A stretch of DNA of 64,000 nucleotides from Anaspis maculata (Eukaryota; Arthropoda; Insecta; Coleoptera; Scraptiidae). The notes below the pieces were generated by a model, which was not told the DNA's origin, did not search any database, and saw nothing but the letters and a program-made list of their open reading frames with translations. The stretch spans positions 30,645,042 through 30,709,041 of the forward strand of contig OX421966.1 of the NCBI GenBank assembly GCA_949128115.1, given 5' to 3'. A program made the position numbers and the translations under genes. Position 1 is the stretch's first letter, and each line of letters begins with the position of its first letter. Shown piece after piece: positions 49,301-59,041 of this stretch.

Positions 49301-51803
49301 TAAGTACCTTCAATTTGCAATTTGCTTTTGTTTTGGGGCTTCCCGGGACGACTTTTTGTCGACCCTGAATGAACCGCCGTCAAGATGACTTAGATTTGCG
49401 GCCGCCCCGTGCTCTTTTGGTGTCTACATGACGGTAACACAGCTCTGCGTCCCCCTAGTCGCACGTCCACGTATGACCAGGTCAGTTTTCGAAGATTTCA
49501 ATATCAATTTGATAAGAAATATAACTGTACTTCCAGAGAAGTCAGTTTCACACCAGGTGAAAAGGCGGCAAGCCTACAATGCTAAAGTAGAAAATTTGCC
49601 CAGCCAACTAGAGTCACAGTACAAGTGAACCAACTATACCTATAAAATTTGTCAGGCTGATATAACAAAGCTCACAGGTTTGGTATCCAAAGAAATAAAA
49701 TGGGCCAAAGGCAGGTTAACGGCCAGTCCCACTGGTATCGGCCTGGAAAAAGATTGGAAATTTATGGCGCCTGTCCGGCAAATGATGAAAGACTCCAATT
49801 TCAGCATTAATTTGATTTTTTTATTGTGTTGCTTTCAGCTGAATTTGGTTCAAATCCATTAGATAGATTTTGAATAATTAAATGGCAAAGTTTGAAACTT
49901 TGATATTTTTTATTCGTTGGCAGATGATAGATGAAGAAATGCTTCCAACTATTCCTAATACAGTTTTTACGGGCCTTCCAATGATATATCGCAAGTTGAA
50001 TTCCGTGAGATGTAGCTTCTGTCGTTTTTTGATTGCGACACTTTCGTTTGACAGATGGCAGTCAAAAACTAATCCGGTCATTCGACACTTTGACAGCAAA
50101 ACCATGTCTGCATATCAAATTTCAAGTCGATCGGATCAACGGCTCGGCAGCTATTGTGGAAGATTACAAACACACAGACAGACACACAGACAGGCAGGCA
50201 GACATCATTCTGGAAATGGTCCTTATCGTATTGGAGGACCTCAAAATGGATATATCCGTCGAAATCTCAAAACTTTTTTCTGCACGATTACAATACTTTC
50301 CCTTCCATGTTGGGGGGAGGGGGGAGTAAAGTAAGTGTCCCCAATTTTTGTTGATGTTCAATGTCATTTTGGAACAAAGGAGGTTACGTTAAAATTTGCG
50401 TCTCTATGACATAAAATCTTCATCTGAACCATACAACCCTCGATACAACCATACCTTAACTACACTGTGTTGCCAAATTGTCATTCTGTGCATCGCCTAT
50501 TTGCTTATAACCTGCTGCTGCTAAATTCCTAATTCCCTGCGGGTTAATTATGACTAAATAAGGTCTTGGTTATAGAATTATTAAATTCATCATTCCCTCT
50601 AGCTCATGCTAACTGCCAGAGTTCACATTAATTTGAAAAAACTGTCAACTTTTCAATAGGAAAAAATCTATTCGGTATGGAATGAAATCATCTATGTATT
50701 TACTGGAATTATCAGATGGCAATAGCCTCGGGCAACCTACGCCCCTAGGACCTTGAAGAGCCCTCGGGGTATTTTGTTGCCCTCGATATATTTACCGTTC
50801 TTGTCATTCCCTCAACACATAAATAGTTATAGAGCACCAGAGAAACTACAGAGCCAGCGACCAGCTCAAGTTGCTCTAAGGGCCGGTATCTTCATCTCCA
50901 GCTTTGCTTGGAAGTTTAATAGCATAAATTGTTACAATAATTGTTTCCGTAGTGTTTGCCCTCGAGTTTAGAGATATCTGGAAGTATCTGGTATGAAAAA
51001 ACAGGTCCTAAGGGCCAGTTCAATACTGGGTTAACTACATTCTACCTTGTGGTTGACTTGAGGTTAAATGCCATAGATATCACTGTTCCAATAATCGTGG
51101 TATGGTATTTATCCCTTCGTTGAAGTTAACTACACATGGAAATGCTGGACCAGTGAACGATATGGGGTACTTGAATATTTGACAACTAACATGTGAAGTA
51201 GGTACTCACTTTGGTGTGTGTGATCAAATGGTGTTTCAACGTGAAACTCTTCTTGCACTCGACGCACTGAAACGGCCTCTCGCCCGAATGCAGCAGCAAA
51301 TGAGTGTTCAAACAATGCTTATGTGTAAAAGTCTTTCCGCAATGAGTGCATGTGTGGGGACGGATGCCCGTGTGCGTCCTGGCGTGCGTCGTCAGATGGT
51401 GTTTCAGCAAAAAAGACTTCCCGCACTCGTCGCAAAAGTGCGGCCGCGCCTTCTCCACCATATCCTTCGGCTTCTGGTCGGGCTGTTGGTGATGGTGCTG
51501 GTGGTGCTGCTTTTTGCTGCCGCCGCTGCCGCTGTGGTGCACCTGTTCCTGGTGGAAGGGCACGGCGTGCAGCGGTGTTAAGAAGTTTTTCGAGTCTAGA
51601 TCGGTCAGGCTGCCGCGATCGGGAAAGAATTCTTGCTTGGCGAGGTTGTTGAAGAACAGCATCGACTGCCTGAAGAACTTGCTCTTGGGCCCGTCCTGCA
51701 GGAAGTTCTGCGGCGAGTAGCTCTGGATGGGGCTGTCGGGAACGTGAGGGGGCTCCACTGCCGGCCAATAAGTGAAGGCGGTGAGGTTGGCAGCGGCGCA
51801 CAT
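36696..51803 (-). CDS. C2H2 zinc-finger protein gene, four coding exons (about 572 aa, 11 fingers)
   Basis: Spliced gene on the minus strand: 51803-51210, 44226-44074, 41465-41154, 37355-36696 (stop TGA at 36698-36696). Each exon is a whole number of codons (198, 51, 104, 220 including stop) and all introns are phase 0 with GT donors and AG acceptors. The joined protein has C2H2 fingers (C-x2-C-x12-H-x3-H) at about residues 124-144, 152-172, 180-200, 208-228, 236-256, 264-284, 291-311, 319-339, 355-375, 440-460 and 472-492. The linkers between fingers 1-5 resemble TGEKP. A His-rich linker lies near 402-408, followed by a Ser-rich then poly-Ala stretch (about 504-537) and a Pro run. Proteins of this build are usually nuclear DNA-binding regulators; that role is inferred from the family. 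I do not recognise an orthologue. The start ATG at 51803 is the first in the open frame; an upstream coding exon spliced near 51845 is possible because the frame stays open to a TAG there. Confidence 0.88.
37586..37761. mobile_element. TTAA-flanked MITE
   Basis: Ends TGCCCGCTCCATGAAA and TTTCATAGAGCGGCC with TTAA directly outside both ends (37582-37585 and 37762-37765). Arms remain complementary for about 80 bp (GCAACGCAGAGC block). The TTAA flank suggests piggyBac-type mobilisation (inference). Confidence 0.7.
37785..37948. mobile_element. MITE with GTGCGTTCAGTC ends, copy 1
   Basis: Ends AGTGAGTTCAGTCAGCTTAT and AGCTGACTGAACGCACC; TTAA follows the right end and TAAA precedes the left. A second copy is at 40073-40242. 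Confidence 0.7.
38122..38910 (-). mobile_element. Solo LTR, copy 4, truncated and interrupted
   Basis: Right end GCTCGTAACA and the ACGATCGTTTTAAAACACAC block match the other LTRs. The terminal CGTACGGGTTCG part is missing on the left. About 320 bp at 38190-38510 are foreign and include an inverted pair around ATAATTTTGGC. Confidence 0.75.
40073..40242. mobile_element. MITE with GTGCGTTCAGTC ends, copy 2
   Basis: Ends GGTGCATTCAGTCAGCTTAT and ACTGATTGAACGCACA, flanked by TTAA and TTTA. It is absent from the right arm of the surrounding foldback, so it inserted after that palindrome formed. Confidence 0.8.
40465..40590. mobile_element. Hairpin element: 30-bp perfect arms around a 66-bp core
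   Basis: Left arm 40465-40494 is the exact reverse complement of 40561-40590 (30 of 30). The core 40495-40560 aligns base by base without gaps to the core of the hairpin at 34942-35007 (43 of 66 positions), ending in both in CAGAGCACAGCCTACC. Confidence 0.8.
41154..41465 (-). CDS. Zinc-finger gene, coding exon 3 (end of finger 5, fingers 6-8)
   Basis: A 312-bp exon, 104 codons. The acceptor is a T-rich tract ending AAG before GTAATG at 41465. Its first codons give the His-x3-His half of finger 5 (VMHSRFH), then fingers 6, 7 and 8 follow. The last codons (Lys-Gln) end at CAG before the donor GTTGGTATAG (41153-41144), a non-optimal but GT-starting donor. Finger 7 has a two-residue shorter approach and finger 8 a His-His ending, both still within the C2H2 pattern. 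Confidence 0.87.
41650..41809. mobile_element. MITE with perfect 50-bp inverted repeats
   Basis: 41650-41699 and 41760-41809 are exact reverse complements (50 of 50) around a 60-bp loop. Ends GTACGATCGCACGC. A TA duplication is possible. Lies in intron 2 of the zinc-finger gene. Perfect arms suggest a young insertion. Confidence 0.9.
42434..42596. mobile_element. MITE of the GGGAGTTTGCG family, single copy
   Basis: Same unit as in the array at 33698-34785: starts GGGAGTTTGCGTGCACACG and ends GAAATCGCAAACTCCC. Lies in intron 2 of the zinc-finger gene. Confidence 0.85.
43137..43949. mobile_element. hAT-like element, perfect TSD CTATACAA
   Basis: Ends TAGTGATGTAAAATGTCC and GTCTTACATCACTA, flanked by CTATACAA at 43129-43136 and 43950-43957. 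Subterminal parts are rich in CCGGACAATTG/CAATTGTCCGG motifs. A smaller MITE (43524-43670) is nested inside. In intron 2 of the zinc-finger gene. Confidence 0.92.
43524..43670. mobile_element. 147-bp MITE nested in the hAT-like element
   Basis: Ends ACCTCGGGTTCCACCAAA and TTTGGTGGAACCCGAGGT, exact over 18 bp, with GCGTGATA inner repeats. Confidence 0.85.
44074..44226 (-). CDS. Zinc-finger gene, coding exon 2 (end of finger 3, finger 4, start of finger 5)
   Basis: A 153-bp exon, 51 codons, too short to stand out as an ORF. The acceptor is TTTTAG before GTTCAC at 44226. It supplies the second His of finger 3 (the HTK/VH junction), all of finger 4 (C-x2-C at residues 208-211, HSKFH) and the cysteine half of finger 5. 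The donor after CACCTT is GTAAATATC (44073-44065). Finger spacing is only correct when both junctions are used, which is strong support for the exon. Confidence 0.87.
44386..44990 (+). repeat. tRNA-derived SINE split by a foldback insertion
   Basis: Head at 44386-44460 with A-box TAGCTCAGTGG and B-box-like GAGTTCGATACC. The body resumes after the foldback at about 44738, with GACCCACCCCGTCGC and the GGTCGGCGACAACCGGG block, up to about 44990. Not a functional tRNA: the cloverleaf stems do not pair. Confidence 0.6.
44484..44730. mobile_element. Foldback insertion in the SINE, candidate TSD GCTCGCG
   Basis: Ends TGAGAACTA and TAGTTCTCA; inner blocks CTGCACTTTTTGTAG and CTACAAAAAGTGCAG. GCTCGCG lies just outside both ends (44477-44483 and 44731-44737). 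Confidence 0.7.
46463..47092. mobile_element. Foldback element, about 250-bp arms
   Basis: Blocks GATAGCAAAAAAAATAAC, CTTCAAAGTTGACTTTTT-like and CAAAATTTGGCAG recur inverted. Ends approximate. Confidence 0.75.
47267..48321. mobile_element. Foldback element, about 410-bp arms
   Basis: Left arm 47267-47680 and right arm 47915-48321. Outer ends TAAACTGCGCAACAAATATG and its inverse; inner block ATAGTCTTCCTTGTAGCGAT-like. Loop of about 235 bp. Confidence 0.85.
48736..49638. mobile_element. TIR-family element, copy 3
   Basis: Ends GTTCACTTGTACCGTGATT and CACAGTACAAGTGAAC; 903 bp, the shortest of the three copies. Serves as an empty-site reference for the insertion at 2764-3566. Confidence 0.85.
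49770..50035. repeat. Interspersed repeat, copy also at 56465-56705
   Basis: The two share AGATAGATTTTGAATAATT, TGGCAAAGTTT, AATACAGTTTTT and AATTCCGTGA blocks in the same order and orientation. Element type unknown. Confidence 0.65.
51210..51803 (-). CDS. Zinc-finger gene, coding exon 1 (fingers 1, 2 and most of 3)
   Basis: Codes for 198 residues. The first 120 residues are low in known motifs, with a His/Gln-rich stretch at about 98-110 and a Lys-rich segment just before finger 1. Fingers 1 and 2 are complete; finger 3 runs to its first zinc-binding His and is completed by the first two codons of the next exon. The exon ends in AAA followed by the donor GTGAGTACC (minus strand, 51209-51201). 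Reading through the donor would give seven extra codons and a stop, so splicing is needed. The open frame continues 12 codons upstream of the chosen ATG from a TTG, without another ATG. Confidence 0.87.
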
Positions 51804-52635
51804 CCTAGGGGTAGGGCTTTGAGGAACAGTAGTAAACAATTGGTTCTAACCTAAAAATTGGCCACAGTCACAAGTTGCAGACGTTTCGGGAAGGAGACGG
51901 CGATGGCGGGACGGTGGGAAGCAAAACTTACATTAGGGGGCGGCTAATCGAGCAATTTGGCGTAACAATACAAGATTCGTGGGTGATTTTGTTTAATTTT
52001 TGACAGGTGTCATTCCAAACGTCGAGGCGTCAGACCGTGCAGACGCCAGTGCAGTGTCAATCGACTTCTGTATGTGGCGTCATCTGTCTGTATTACCCGC
52101 AGTCACTATCCCGCGGGATTTTTGAATTCCAATGAGATCTTTCATGTTTTCCTGACAGGTCCTCAACAGATGTCACTGGATGTTTTTAGGGACTGAGAAA
52201 CATTCACTTATCATATATTGGCAACAATGACACACTTTGGCTGCCAGGCTGCCACCAGAAATATGGCACTAGCACTACTATAAAGGCGCTTACGAAAGCC
52301 CTGATGCGGATTGCGGATCCGGATTCCGATCGCTAGGGTCACGTGACGGATCCATCGGATCAGTGTGATAGGATTGTATGTTTCCGAACGCGACATGTTT
52401 CCGAGCACCAATCTCACACGGTTTTAGAAACAACTGTCGCTACATCAATGTACTGCGGATTGCATAAAACTCCCAGAGACAGTGATGTGAGTCGGGTATT
52501 TACCGGATAGGTAGGTAAATATAAATCGGGTATTTACCCGGTATTTTCCCGAGCGAAATTTACCCACCCTACCCAGTTTGACAGAAAAGTTGACACTGTT
52601 GACAGCTCGGTTGACAGTGTTGACGGTTAACCCAT
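51804..52635. promoter_or_regulatory. Upstream flank of zinc-finger coding exon 1
   Basis: Sequence 5' of the ATG on the minus strand. GC content is raised up to about 52100. It could be 5' UTR, promoter or intron. A TATA box is not evident and the transcription start is not placed. Part 52488-52570 has a CAGTGATGTGAGTCGGGTA start that looks hAT-like, but no right end was found. Confidence 0.3.
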
Positions 52636-55600
52636 ATAGCCCGACCGTCCTTTATAAAGGACGGTAAAAGTTTTTTTCACAATAATCAACTGCTATTACT
52701 AGTATAAACAGATAAAGTCACTACATACCAAACTTCAAGTATTGAGAGCCCATTTATATCACTAGTTCTAGCCCTTTTTAGTCCGGCGGCTTGATGTAGA
52801 ATTCTATAGGTAACAATTGTGCAAAATGGGCTAAAAGCAATTTTATTTCTTTGAGTTGTTATTTGGACCCTAAAGAGTATTTCTAGATAGAGACCCCAAC
52901 CGGTTAGACCTTATTTAGCCCCCCCAAGGCGACGCCAACTTCGACCAATATCTGATCCATTTTTGTACACCAGTTTCAAGATAATTGACGTATTATAGCT
53001 GTTGAGATGTCGATTCCCATGTTTTTGAGGACGAGGAATTCAAATATGATTGTCCTGAAGCTTTCAAAGTGATCAGTGAGAGTGAGCTTTCAGATGGTCA
53101 CTGGTACCTTAGGTTTAAGAAGATTAAAAAAGCTGCCTGACAATCTTCAAAAATAATTCAGATTGAAAGTCTAATGAGTGATCTAGGGTCATAATCTGAC
53201 GTTCTACAACTGATTAGTTCATCGAAAATACGTGCTCGGGTTTTTCTCTTCGCGAGTTCAAAATCCAAGAAGTTTTCCAAATAGTCACTCATTGTTTTTG
53301 AATCAACTAAACTAACGTAATGCGACCTTTGGCAATATTGCAATAGTAATAACCAACGAGTCGATCAATTTCAAGAATACCGATCATAAAGGCCATTGAA
53401 CACAATAATGAAATGATAAAAGGTGATGGTAACGCTTAGCGCAATTAGCCTGACCGAAGTTCCCCCAGCGCGTTTCAGGTAGCGAGACATAAAATGGCTT
53501 GACTCGTTGAGACTTATTCTGCCCCGCAAGTTGGCCGGAATATTGGTCAAATAACACAGTTTTCTTCCAGTTCCAGTAACCTTCTTCTCTGGAAGAAAAT
53601 TCTTTCGGATTTTTTGAAAACTACAAAAATGGTCTTCAACTAACCGAGCTCAAATTTTAAATTTTTAAAAAATAATTTTCAAAACTTTGTTTTTTGACCA
53701 ATATTCCGGCCATCTTGCCTATAGTTTCCCATTGAGACTATTAACGAAGTGCGGTAATCCTTTCCCGGTAATAATTTAGTCTTTCTTTGAAAAAAAAAAG
53801 TTCTTTCGTTCAGCATCGAGTCGTCAAATGCCTCAAATCCCACCAGAAGCTTCAAGTTGCGTCTCTGGAGGCGCAAAGAGAGGAACTTCCTTTTGAAGTT
53901 GCATGTGTCTCTGACCAAGTGCGTAAAGGTAATTAGGGAGATTTTCTCCGTCACAAGAACCAGCCTTTCCCACCAGCTCTATCAGATAGGTATTGGTAAA
54001 CTTTGTTTTTGTAAAAAATTCAATCTTCTGGAGTTCTTCAAGAGAAGAAAATTCTTCCAAAGATTCTCTGTTTTCTACTGCCGAAATGTTATAATCGATG
54101 GTGCTGCAGCTAGGCAAAAAATTCAGTGCGTACGGGACAAGATTTGTCGCCTACGTAGCACGTAGCCAGTCAGTTTGTTGGAAAAATTCGGCGCATCGGC
54201 GTAGCGTTTGATAAATATCATCAAGATTGACTGAAAGCTGCATTTTACTTGCGAAAGGGAAAACCGACGCCAGACATGGAATTGAAGCAGTAAAAGTGAT
54301 ACATACCTACCCAAGAACTGGGCAGAGTTTCTTAGGGATGGACGATGACAATGAACGGGAGATGTTCCGATCCCTGAGTGATCTAATTGGCACCAGAGAC
54401 TTACCCAGAAGAAGTTGTTGCTACACAAAATGATGCAGTACTCAAGTACCTACTCTGTTCTATTCCAGCGAATCTGAATAACTTTATGCCCTGTTATCAC
54501 GAGGAAGCGAATTATGGTAATGGAATGATACTCCATGCGCAGGCGAATGTGCTCTGCTGAAGGCTTGAAGCTAATCATCATCCGCACAGTAGATATGGAT
54601 GTGGTCGTTCTGGCAACAGCGTTTTTGGACTCTACGAGGGTGTGAAATCTGAGGATTGCTTTGGTGATGGAAAAACCCTATCGTGTGCTTGATGAAGCCT
54701 TGATTCAGCAAGCTGTAGGATCAGATGAGTGCTTCGGCCTGTTTTTTCATGCCTTTACTTGGAGCTATATAACTTTGAGTTTCAGGACCAAAGGCAAACG
54801 TACGACCTTTAGTGCTTGGGGAAAAGCCTTTTGTCAATGGAGTTTTTCACAATTCAAATCCAATGGACTAGCTGATGGGCCATCACCAAAGAAAGCTTGG
54901 CACGAAATCATTTCATGCAGTTGCAAGACGTCAGCGGAACTGCATTCGCATTGGTAAGAAAGGTTGGTACAGCGGCGACAGACTTGGAAAACACACCACA
55001 CCGAATGTTTGTCTTAACTTCGAAGCGCTGAAGAAAGGGAAGTAAGTTATTGTTTGAGGTAGAACCAAGATGGAATGATGGTCAAAACCTGCTTACATTA
55101 TTTACGTCTCGATTTTTCCTTTGGAAATAATCAAGGAACGTCATTTTGAAGTTCACCATTGTGCCTACCTACCTTACCTATCAGCGAGACTATTAGTTGT
55201 TGTTATAACCAATAAAAACTAAGGTGGTATGGCGAGTGAATGCAATCACGTGTTTTTTTACTATACTATTGGGTCAGTAGTACTTTGCATATTGATGAAG
55301 ATGATCGCATTGTTTCACTTAAAATCAAAAACAGAAATTTTTGGAATAATCGTAACTAGTGACTATTTGGAAAATTGCGACTGCTTTGATTTCGATCTCG
55401 AGAAGAGAAAAACCCAAGCACGTATTCTTGATGAACTAAGGTAAGCTCGAAGATAAGTTGCAGAACGTCAAATCATGACCCTAGATCTCTCATTATAGAC
55501 TTCTCATTTCAATTATGCTTGAAGATTGTCAGCCAACTTTTTCCAACTTTTCATCAGATTCGCAATTTCAGCTTCAAAAGCTTCAAGACCATCATATTTG

Positions 55601-56060
55601 AGTTCCTCGTCTTCAAAAACATTAGAATCGACACCTTAACAGATGGTATACGTCAATTATCATAAAAGTAATGTACAAAAATGGATGAAATATTGGTCGA
55701 AGTTGGCGTTGCTCAGGGGGGCTAAATAGGGCCTAATCGGTTGGGGTCTCTATCTGGAAATATTCTTTAGGCTCCAAATATCAACTTGAAAAAATAAAAT
55801 TGCTTTTAGCCCATTGTGCACAATTGTTACAACTTGCCGCCGGACTATTTGTTTGTTGTTGGCTTTTACAATGAATAACTAGAGGTACAGGCGTGCGATC
55901 GTAGGTATATTTTGCTGTTAATAACAGTTTATGATTGTTTTTTTATATTTGGGTAGGTACTTCAAAGATCAAGTAACTTACCTGCTACCAAAACTTTAAT
56001 TTTTTTTTAAACCGTCCCGTGAAAAAAAACGGTGTCCTTTATAAAGGACGGTAGGTCTAT
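52636..56060. mobile_element. 3.4-kb DNA transposon remnant with long inverted arms
   Basis: Ends share CCGTCCTTTATAAAGGACGG (itself palindromic) followed by a T-run and CAC. Arms 52636-53345 and about 55350-56060 are inverted copies (for example TGGGGTCTCTATCTGGAAAT and its counterpart). The centre 53346-55349 holds decayed coding sequence and an internal palindrome (about 53503-53745). No clean target duplication. Confidence 0.8.
54540..55020 (+). pseudogene. Decayed ORF of mobile-element type
   Basis: Translates with breaks: a segment reading RTVDMDVVVLATAF near 54570, then FFHAFTWSYITLSF at about 54740 and TTFSAWGKAF, then a Cys-rich end (SCSCKTS). I recall that motif order (VDTDVVVLA.. 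FHAFTGCDT.. W..F) from a repeated protein family in invertebrate genomes; the recollection is not checked. Frame breaks make it non-functional. Confidence 0.4.
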
Positions 56061-56064
56061 CCAC

Positions 56065-57145
56065 TACTATCAACTACAATGATGTCGTTTTTATTTCACT
56101 TATTGGAAAAGACCCCTTACCATAGCACAGTTACTGGAAGAAATCGAGAAGGATGTATTGAAGATATTCCAGGAAAAATAGCAATTCTTTTCCCAAAAAT
56201 ACAAACGATGAGTGCGATATGGATGAAGATCCCAGCAGAAGAAAATTTTATTGAACCAAAGAACTTGCCAGAAGCGTAACTCGGAGCTGAATTTGGGCTA
56301 CAAGTTTTGGATTGGGGCTTTGCGGCTAGGCATTATTGTTTATTTTGAGAAATGACGAGGTTCTCGTGATCGTTCTGGTCAAAATATGGGCGAGAGGACC
56401 TCTCGGGTGGCAACGGCTAGGGAACATTTTGGAAATTCATAACGCTCGACTGGAAAATGGTGGAAAATTACAACTGCAGATTTGATTTGACTCTTCGTTG
56501 TGTTGCTTCCTGCCAAATTTGGTCCCAATCCATCGGATAGATTTTGAATAATTGAATGGTAAAGTTTTGAAATTTGATTTTTTTTATTAGGTATATGACA
56601 GATGACAGAAAGGGCAATACTTTTAACCATTCTGAATACAGTTTTTTATGGGCTTTTGAACAGCATATTGCAGTCAAATTCCGTGAAATATAGTGAAGCC
56701 ACTCGCATTTGGCGGGCCGAAAATAATCCGGAGGAAAATATTTCAAAGCCGTGAAATTGAGAGATAAGTATGTGAATATTCAGAGTCAAGGCATCATTAA
56801 AAGATGTCGCTAGTTATTTAATTCATTCGTGTAAATCCCGCGAAGCTCTACAGCATGATTTACTTGCTCCTCATCGACATTCAACAACCGTCCCTGCTCG
56901 ACGTCCGATGAAATGGTAATTTGGTGCATATGAAGTAAAGCCCCCGCGCTTCAACCCAAGCCAGTTGCTGTCATACCGTTCTACTGTCGTATTGACGCTC
57001 CGCGCTACACGCTCGCCGCCCGCCATTATCCGATGTTCCCGTGTTAACACCCGGCGGTCCCAGTGCGGTGAATCAAATTACCCATTGGAATTTTACGACT
57101 ATACGCCGTTCGCGATCGTTTTGGATGCGAAAAAATATTCCGAAT
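56065..57145. other. Intergenic DNA with repeat copy; possible exon end near 57060
   Basis: The repeat at 56465-56705 matches 49770-50035. At 57040-57060 an acceptor-like GGTCCCAG precedes an open frame that runs to the transposon at 57146 (see that entry). Confidence 0.35.
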
Positions 57146-57832
57146 TAGAGATGAGCGATAAATCACTACCTGTGAATTATTCACTGTGAATGAGAAATCA
57201 CATTCACGACCTGTGAACAAGTGCAGAATAGACCGTGATTGCTAAAACGTGATTTCTCTCATATTGCTCATTTTTCACGCAATGACAAGTACTGAGCAAA
57301 AGCATTTTTAACAGTCAGCAGATTAACAGCGTTCCCAATCGATGCGCTCTTTTGTTTGATTTCGATCACCGCAAGAAGAGTCAGCAACTTCTAAGGCGAG
57401 AGCGAGAGCGGCGCTAACCACACGACGTTCTCTGCTCTGCAGAGTGCAGTCTGCACACGTACGACCGTTCTCCGATACAAGTGATACGAACGCCGACCTG
57501 TGATCGCTCACTGTTGCTGCTACTTATCAGTGGAGGTCGTGGAACTAGAACGTGCAATGCTGCAATGTGAATGTGAAAACGAGCAAACAGTGAAAAATCA
57601 CCGGCATGGTACCGGGTATTTTTCACCGGGGAGCCCGCCAACATCGGAGCGCGCGACGCGAATCGTGAATATGTGACATAGGCGACCATATTCACGATTC
57701 ACATTCACAGGTGAAAATCATTGTGAACGGAAAATCACGTTCACAGTTATACCTGTGAATTAGAAATCACGCTTTAGCCCAACTCTATTCCGAATTGCTG
57801 GGAATGGAGGATATCGCCGAAGATTGACCGTG
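57061..57832 (+). pseudogene. Possible host exon interrupted by the hAT-like element
   Basis: The frame entering the element reads YDYTPFAIVLDAKKYSEL. Continuing in frame after the element and one duplication copy gives LGMEDIAED and a stop at about 57831. No homologue recognised, and with the element in place it would not be read this way. Confidence 0.25.
57146..57787. mobile_element. hAT-like element, perfect TSD TTCCGAAT
   Basis: Ends TAGAGATGAGC and GCCCAACTCTA, flanked by TTCCGAAT at 57138-57145 and 57788-57795. Both subterminal regions are full of ACCTGTGAAT and TCACGTTCACAG motifs. No transposase. Confidence 0.92.
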
Positions 57833-57929
57833 GTACCTGGACCAATCCTCCTGGGCTGCCGTCCGCTCCCGACTTGTCACGTTCGTTGCCGAGTGCTTCT
57901 GCGAGTCTGTTAGCGAAGAGTTCTAGTCC

Positions 57930-58480
57930 CCTTCGAGAAAGCTGAGTTAGAACCCGTTGATGTTGCGTCGCGACCCTCCTAGAGGCCGAAACGTCGAGGC
58001 CCCGATGATGAGTCCCAGCCCACTTGGAGGATGACGAGTCGATTCCCCGGCTTATGTGTCTCAAAGGCCCCCTAGAGAAAGTCGAGTTGGAACCATTCGG
58101 AAACGTGTTTTTGTCCCTTTGGGGGCACGTTGAGTCGAGAACCCTCCAGGTTGAGTTTTGATCCTCCTAGAGGCCGATGAGTTGTTACTCTGAGTTGCAA
58201 CCCCCTCTAAGATGTCGTGTCAGAGCCCTTGGACGTTGAGTCTTGACCCGCCTCCAGGTCTCGAGTCAGAACCCTCCGACGACGAGTTCCAGCCCTTCGC
58301 CAGGTCGATGTGCCAAGGCCCTTCCGGTGTTGAGTTTCGACCCTTCTCCAAGTCGTCGAGTTGGGACCCGTTGACGAAGCGTTTCGAACCCCCTCCAGGA
58401 TGATGAGTCGCGTTCCCTCGACGATGAGTTTTAGCCCCCTTGAGGATGTTGAGTTGAAACCCCTTAATGATCCCTTAATG
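57930..58480. repeat. Degenerate tandem repeat, unit about 25-30 bp
   Basis: Recurring GTTGAGTTNNAACCCC, CCTCCTAGAGG and CGACGATGAG motifs at irregular spacing across about 550 bp, GC-rich compared with the flanks. Open frames on both strands through it are probably incidental. Confidence 0.6.
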
Positions 58481-59041
58481 ATTAAGTGAGCTGGGATTGT
58501 TGCTTACGGTTGAGCTTTGTCGTGAAGAATGTATGATGGGGCTTATGCGTGCGTTCTGAATCTGCCTGCACGTGCTGGTATCTGCGCTACTGTCTGCCAT
58601 CAGGTACAACCACTGTTAAGCCTCGTCCTTTGTTGGATAGAAAGAAAGGTATTATAGAAAGGTATTCGCGCTCTTGGGCCCTCTGGACTTGGCATTGTGA
58701 CTGCGGTACTCAGAGCACCGGACCTAGTGGGTTAGATCTGGAAACTCACGGGTAAGCTTCCTCTGCGTTTCTGAAGCTCCTAGTTATTCGGAAAATATAA
58801 ATTCTTGAGAACTACGTGAAAAAATCAAGTAATTGGAATAAAATAGAATCGCGTTGCGGGGTTCGGACCCTGCCGTAGAGTATCGTAATTGTTGATCGGA
58901 TTGATGAATCCCCCTCCTTGAAACTAATAATTTTGTTTTAGCGCTACGACAGTTCCTGATATTTCCATGTAGAGTTGTCCCGGGAATGAAAACGTTCTTA
59001 TTCGCAACTGATGAATTTATTCCGGCCCCCAACGACGCAAC

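Larger units (their letters stand above)
44227..51209 (-). other. Intron 1 of zinc-finger gene, transposon-filled
   Basis: About 7.0 kb between coding exons 1 and 2. It contains a split tRNA-type SINE, at least three foldback elements (44484-44730, 46463-47092, 47267-48321), a TIR-family copy at 48736-49638 and a repeat at 49770-50035. No conserved coding exon was found. The stretch 45000-46460 has low-identity repeat sequence only, and 50350-51200 shows nothing I recognise. Confidence 0.75.

Noticed and set aside
51216..51854. Several plus-strand open frames opposite zinc-finger exon 1
   Set aside because: Shadows of the real exon; no domain of their own.
52488..52630. Left end of another hAT-like element (CAGTGATGTGAGTCGGGTA)
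   Set aside because: No matching right end or duplication found, so not called.
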